In this document: positions 4,433-5,426 of the stretch, piece by piece
How positions within the stretch are numbered: the stretch's first letter is position 1
Layout: each line of letters starts with the position of its first letter
Source of the DNA: Bacilli bacterium
Lineage (GTDB): Bacteria; Bacillota_I; Bacilli_A; RF39; UBA660
Assembly (NCBI GenBank): GCA_016295795.1
Contig: JAEDKN010000046.1
Location: 1-5,426, forward strand
DNA length: 5,426 bases
Reading direction: 5' to 3'
Made by a program: the position numbers and the translations under genes
Notes under the pieces: generated by a model
The model's input: the letters and a program-made list of their open reading frames with translations, nothing else
Told to the model about the DNA's origin: nothing
The model's database searches: none

Positions 4433-5426
4433 AAATAAACATTGTATGTAAATCTATTTGGATTATCTATCGCTCTCTTAATCTCGATAGTATCGCAAGT
4501 TTGATTTTCTAAATAAAGAATATCATCAGTAGTCGTCCCATTAATGTGTCTTGCACCCTTAATTTTTGATTTTTCTTCTCCTAATAAATCCAAATATATA
4601 TCAAGTTTAGTGTTATATCTATCTCCATCTATTTTAGATATTATTATCTCATCAACAAACTTTCTGATAAATTCTTTTAATGAACCACCATTAATTTCTT
4701 CTTCAATTAATTTTGCCATTTTATCAAGATTATTATGACTATTATTTAAACGTTCAATTTTTTTAATTATCACAGTTTTCTTTACATTCAAATTCTTAAT
4801 TTCTTGATCATATTTTTCAAATTGCATCTTAAGAGACTCTTTACTTATGTCTCCATTAAAAACTAAATCAAGAGTCATTGATTTCTTTTCTTCAATAATT
4901 TTTATGTTAGTATTAAGCAATTCTAATTCTTTATCATAATCATTAGTTCTATCTATATTTTCATATAGTTTTAGCATATTATCAACAATGTTTTTCTTTT
5001 GTGGAATGATATTATTCATTATAGATGATATGATATTATATAAATCTATTTCCGCAATAATTGGAGATTCACATGCAGCTAATCTATGTTGTAAATACAT
5101 ACTACAACTCCATGTAGGTCTATTCTTATTTCTACTACCATGTGATCTTTGAAAATTAGTATTATGTTCCTTACAATATATTTTTGAACTAAAGGCATAT
5201 TTTAAACCACCAGACCAATAATCATTACTTTTATATCCTTTAGTACGTGATTTTAACATTTTATTTGCCTGGTCCCAAAGTTCCTCAGATATAATTGCCG
5301 GAATACTTCCATCTTCACATTTATATAATACTTGTTCTTCTAAACTATTTTTCTTCCTTTTTTTTGTTCTGTAATCAAGTATTTCATAAGTTTTTGCACG
5401 ATAATATCCTTTGTATTTAGGATTTT
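4420..5426 (-). CDS. Large serine recombinase, C-terminal part (N-terminus beyond window)
   Basis: The frame is open from the right edge to TAA at 4420–4422, giving 334 residues; the apparent ATG at 5259 is internal. The first residues, NPKYKGYY, followed by AIISEELWDQAN, are hallmarks of the recombinase domain (PF07508) of large serine integrases/transposases. A zinc ribbon follows with putative ligands Cys84, His87, Cys107 and Cys118 (IYCKEHN…WSCSMYL…AAC; one usual Cys replaced by His). Then comes a long charged coiled coil (about 135–250) and a C-terminal region around LKEFIRKFVDEIIISKIDGDR that resembles DUF4368. These enzymes integrate and excise phages, ICEs and Tn4451/Tn5397-like transposons. 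The coiled coil and zinc ribbon control directionality and DNA binding. The catalytic serine domain would lie just right of the window. No frameshift is seen in the present part, so it may be active. The element probably extends rightward. Confidence 0.9.
   Translation of the reverse strand, partial: NPKYKGYYRAKTYEILDYRTKKRKKNSLEEQVLYKCEDGSIPAIISEELWDQANKMLKSRTKGYKSNDYWSGGLKYAFSSKIYCKEHNTNFQRSHGSRNKNRPTWSCSMYLQHRLAACESPIIAEIDLYNIISSIMNNIIPQKKNIVDNMLKLYENIDRTNDYDKELELLNTNIKIIEEKKSMTLDLVFNGDISKESLKMQFEKYDQEIKNLNVKKTVIIKKIERLNNSHNNLDKMAKLIEEEINGGSLKEFIRKFVDEIIISKIDGDRYNTKLDIYLDLLGEEKSKIKGARHINGTTTDDILYLENQTCDTIEIKRAIDNPNRFTYNVYLKNI

Noticed and set aside
4544..4738. Plus-strand ORF inside the recombinase
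   Set aside because: It is antisense to the recombinase coiled coil and C-terminal region, with no independent support.
1..5426. CRISPR array, tRNA or rRNA genes
   Set aside because: No regularly spaced repeats, cloverleaf-forming segments or conserved rRNA stretches were seen on either strand.

Overview
The window is very AT-rich, uses TAA stops and encodes tryptophan as TGG, so the standard genetic code applies. It carries strong AAGGAGG-type ribosome binding sites with TATAAT −10 boxes. The gene content (superoxide reductase, a flavin reductase–rubredoxin fusion, an ArsC/Spx-family protein, a large serine recombinase and a penicillin-binding-protein remnant) points to a strictly anaerobic low-GC Bacillota, probably a clostridial or related gut-type organism. 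The taxon itself is inference. Every gene supported here lies on the minus strand, so the window is described below from right to left, in the direction of transcription.

Right edge (4420–5426): the C-terminal 334 residues of a large serine recombinase. Its catalytic domain lies beyond the window. This is the only clear mobile-element gene. Its stop codon is followed by a short AT-only gap, a plausible place for an element/chromosome boundary.

Centre (2153–4386): a compact redox and oxygen-defence cluster, ordered superoxide reductase (dfx), a classical short-chain dehydrogenase/reductase, a flavin reductase fused to rubredoxin (Hrb type), and an ArsC/Spx-family thioredoxin-fold protein. The cluster ends in a clean intrinsic terminator that overlaps the last stop codon. 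The likely logic is that the rubredoxin domain supplies electrons to superoxide reductase and probably to an A-type flavoprotein encoded elsewhere. The dehydrogenase substrate is unknown; the sequence resembles the BaiA bile-acid dehydrogenase branch as well as FabG.

Just past that terminator (about 1906–2160) is an internal piece of a class B penicillin-binding-protein transpeptidase gene. It has lost both ends and the catalytic serine, and a second weak terminator follows it. Next comes a gene for a macro-domain (ADP-ribose-binding) protein with a roughly 80-residue C-terminal extension (1047–1787) and its own extended −10 promoter.

The gap at 597–1046 has no convincing protein gene but is not empty. 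On the minus strand it shows a promoter-like TATAAT, then three consecutive hairpins, the last followed by eight U. This reads as a possible small RNA of about 146 nt, or a structured 3' UTR of the macro gene. The left edge (1–596) is the start of a secreted protein with a clear signal peptide and probable beta-helix-like repeats, driven by a near-consensus promoter and a very strong ribosome binding site.
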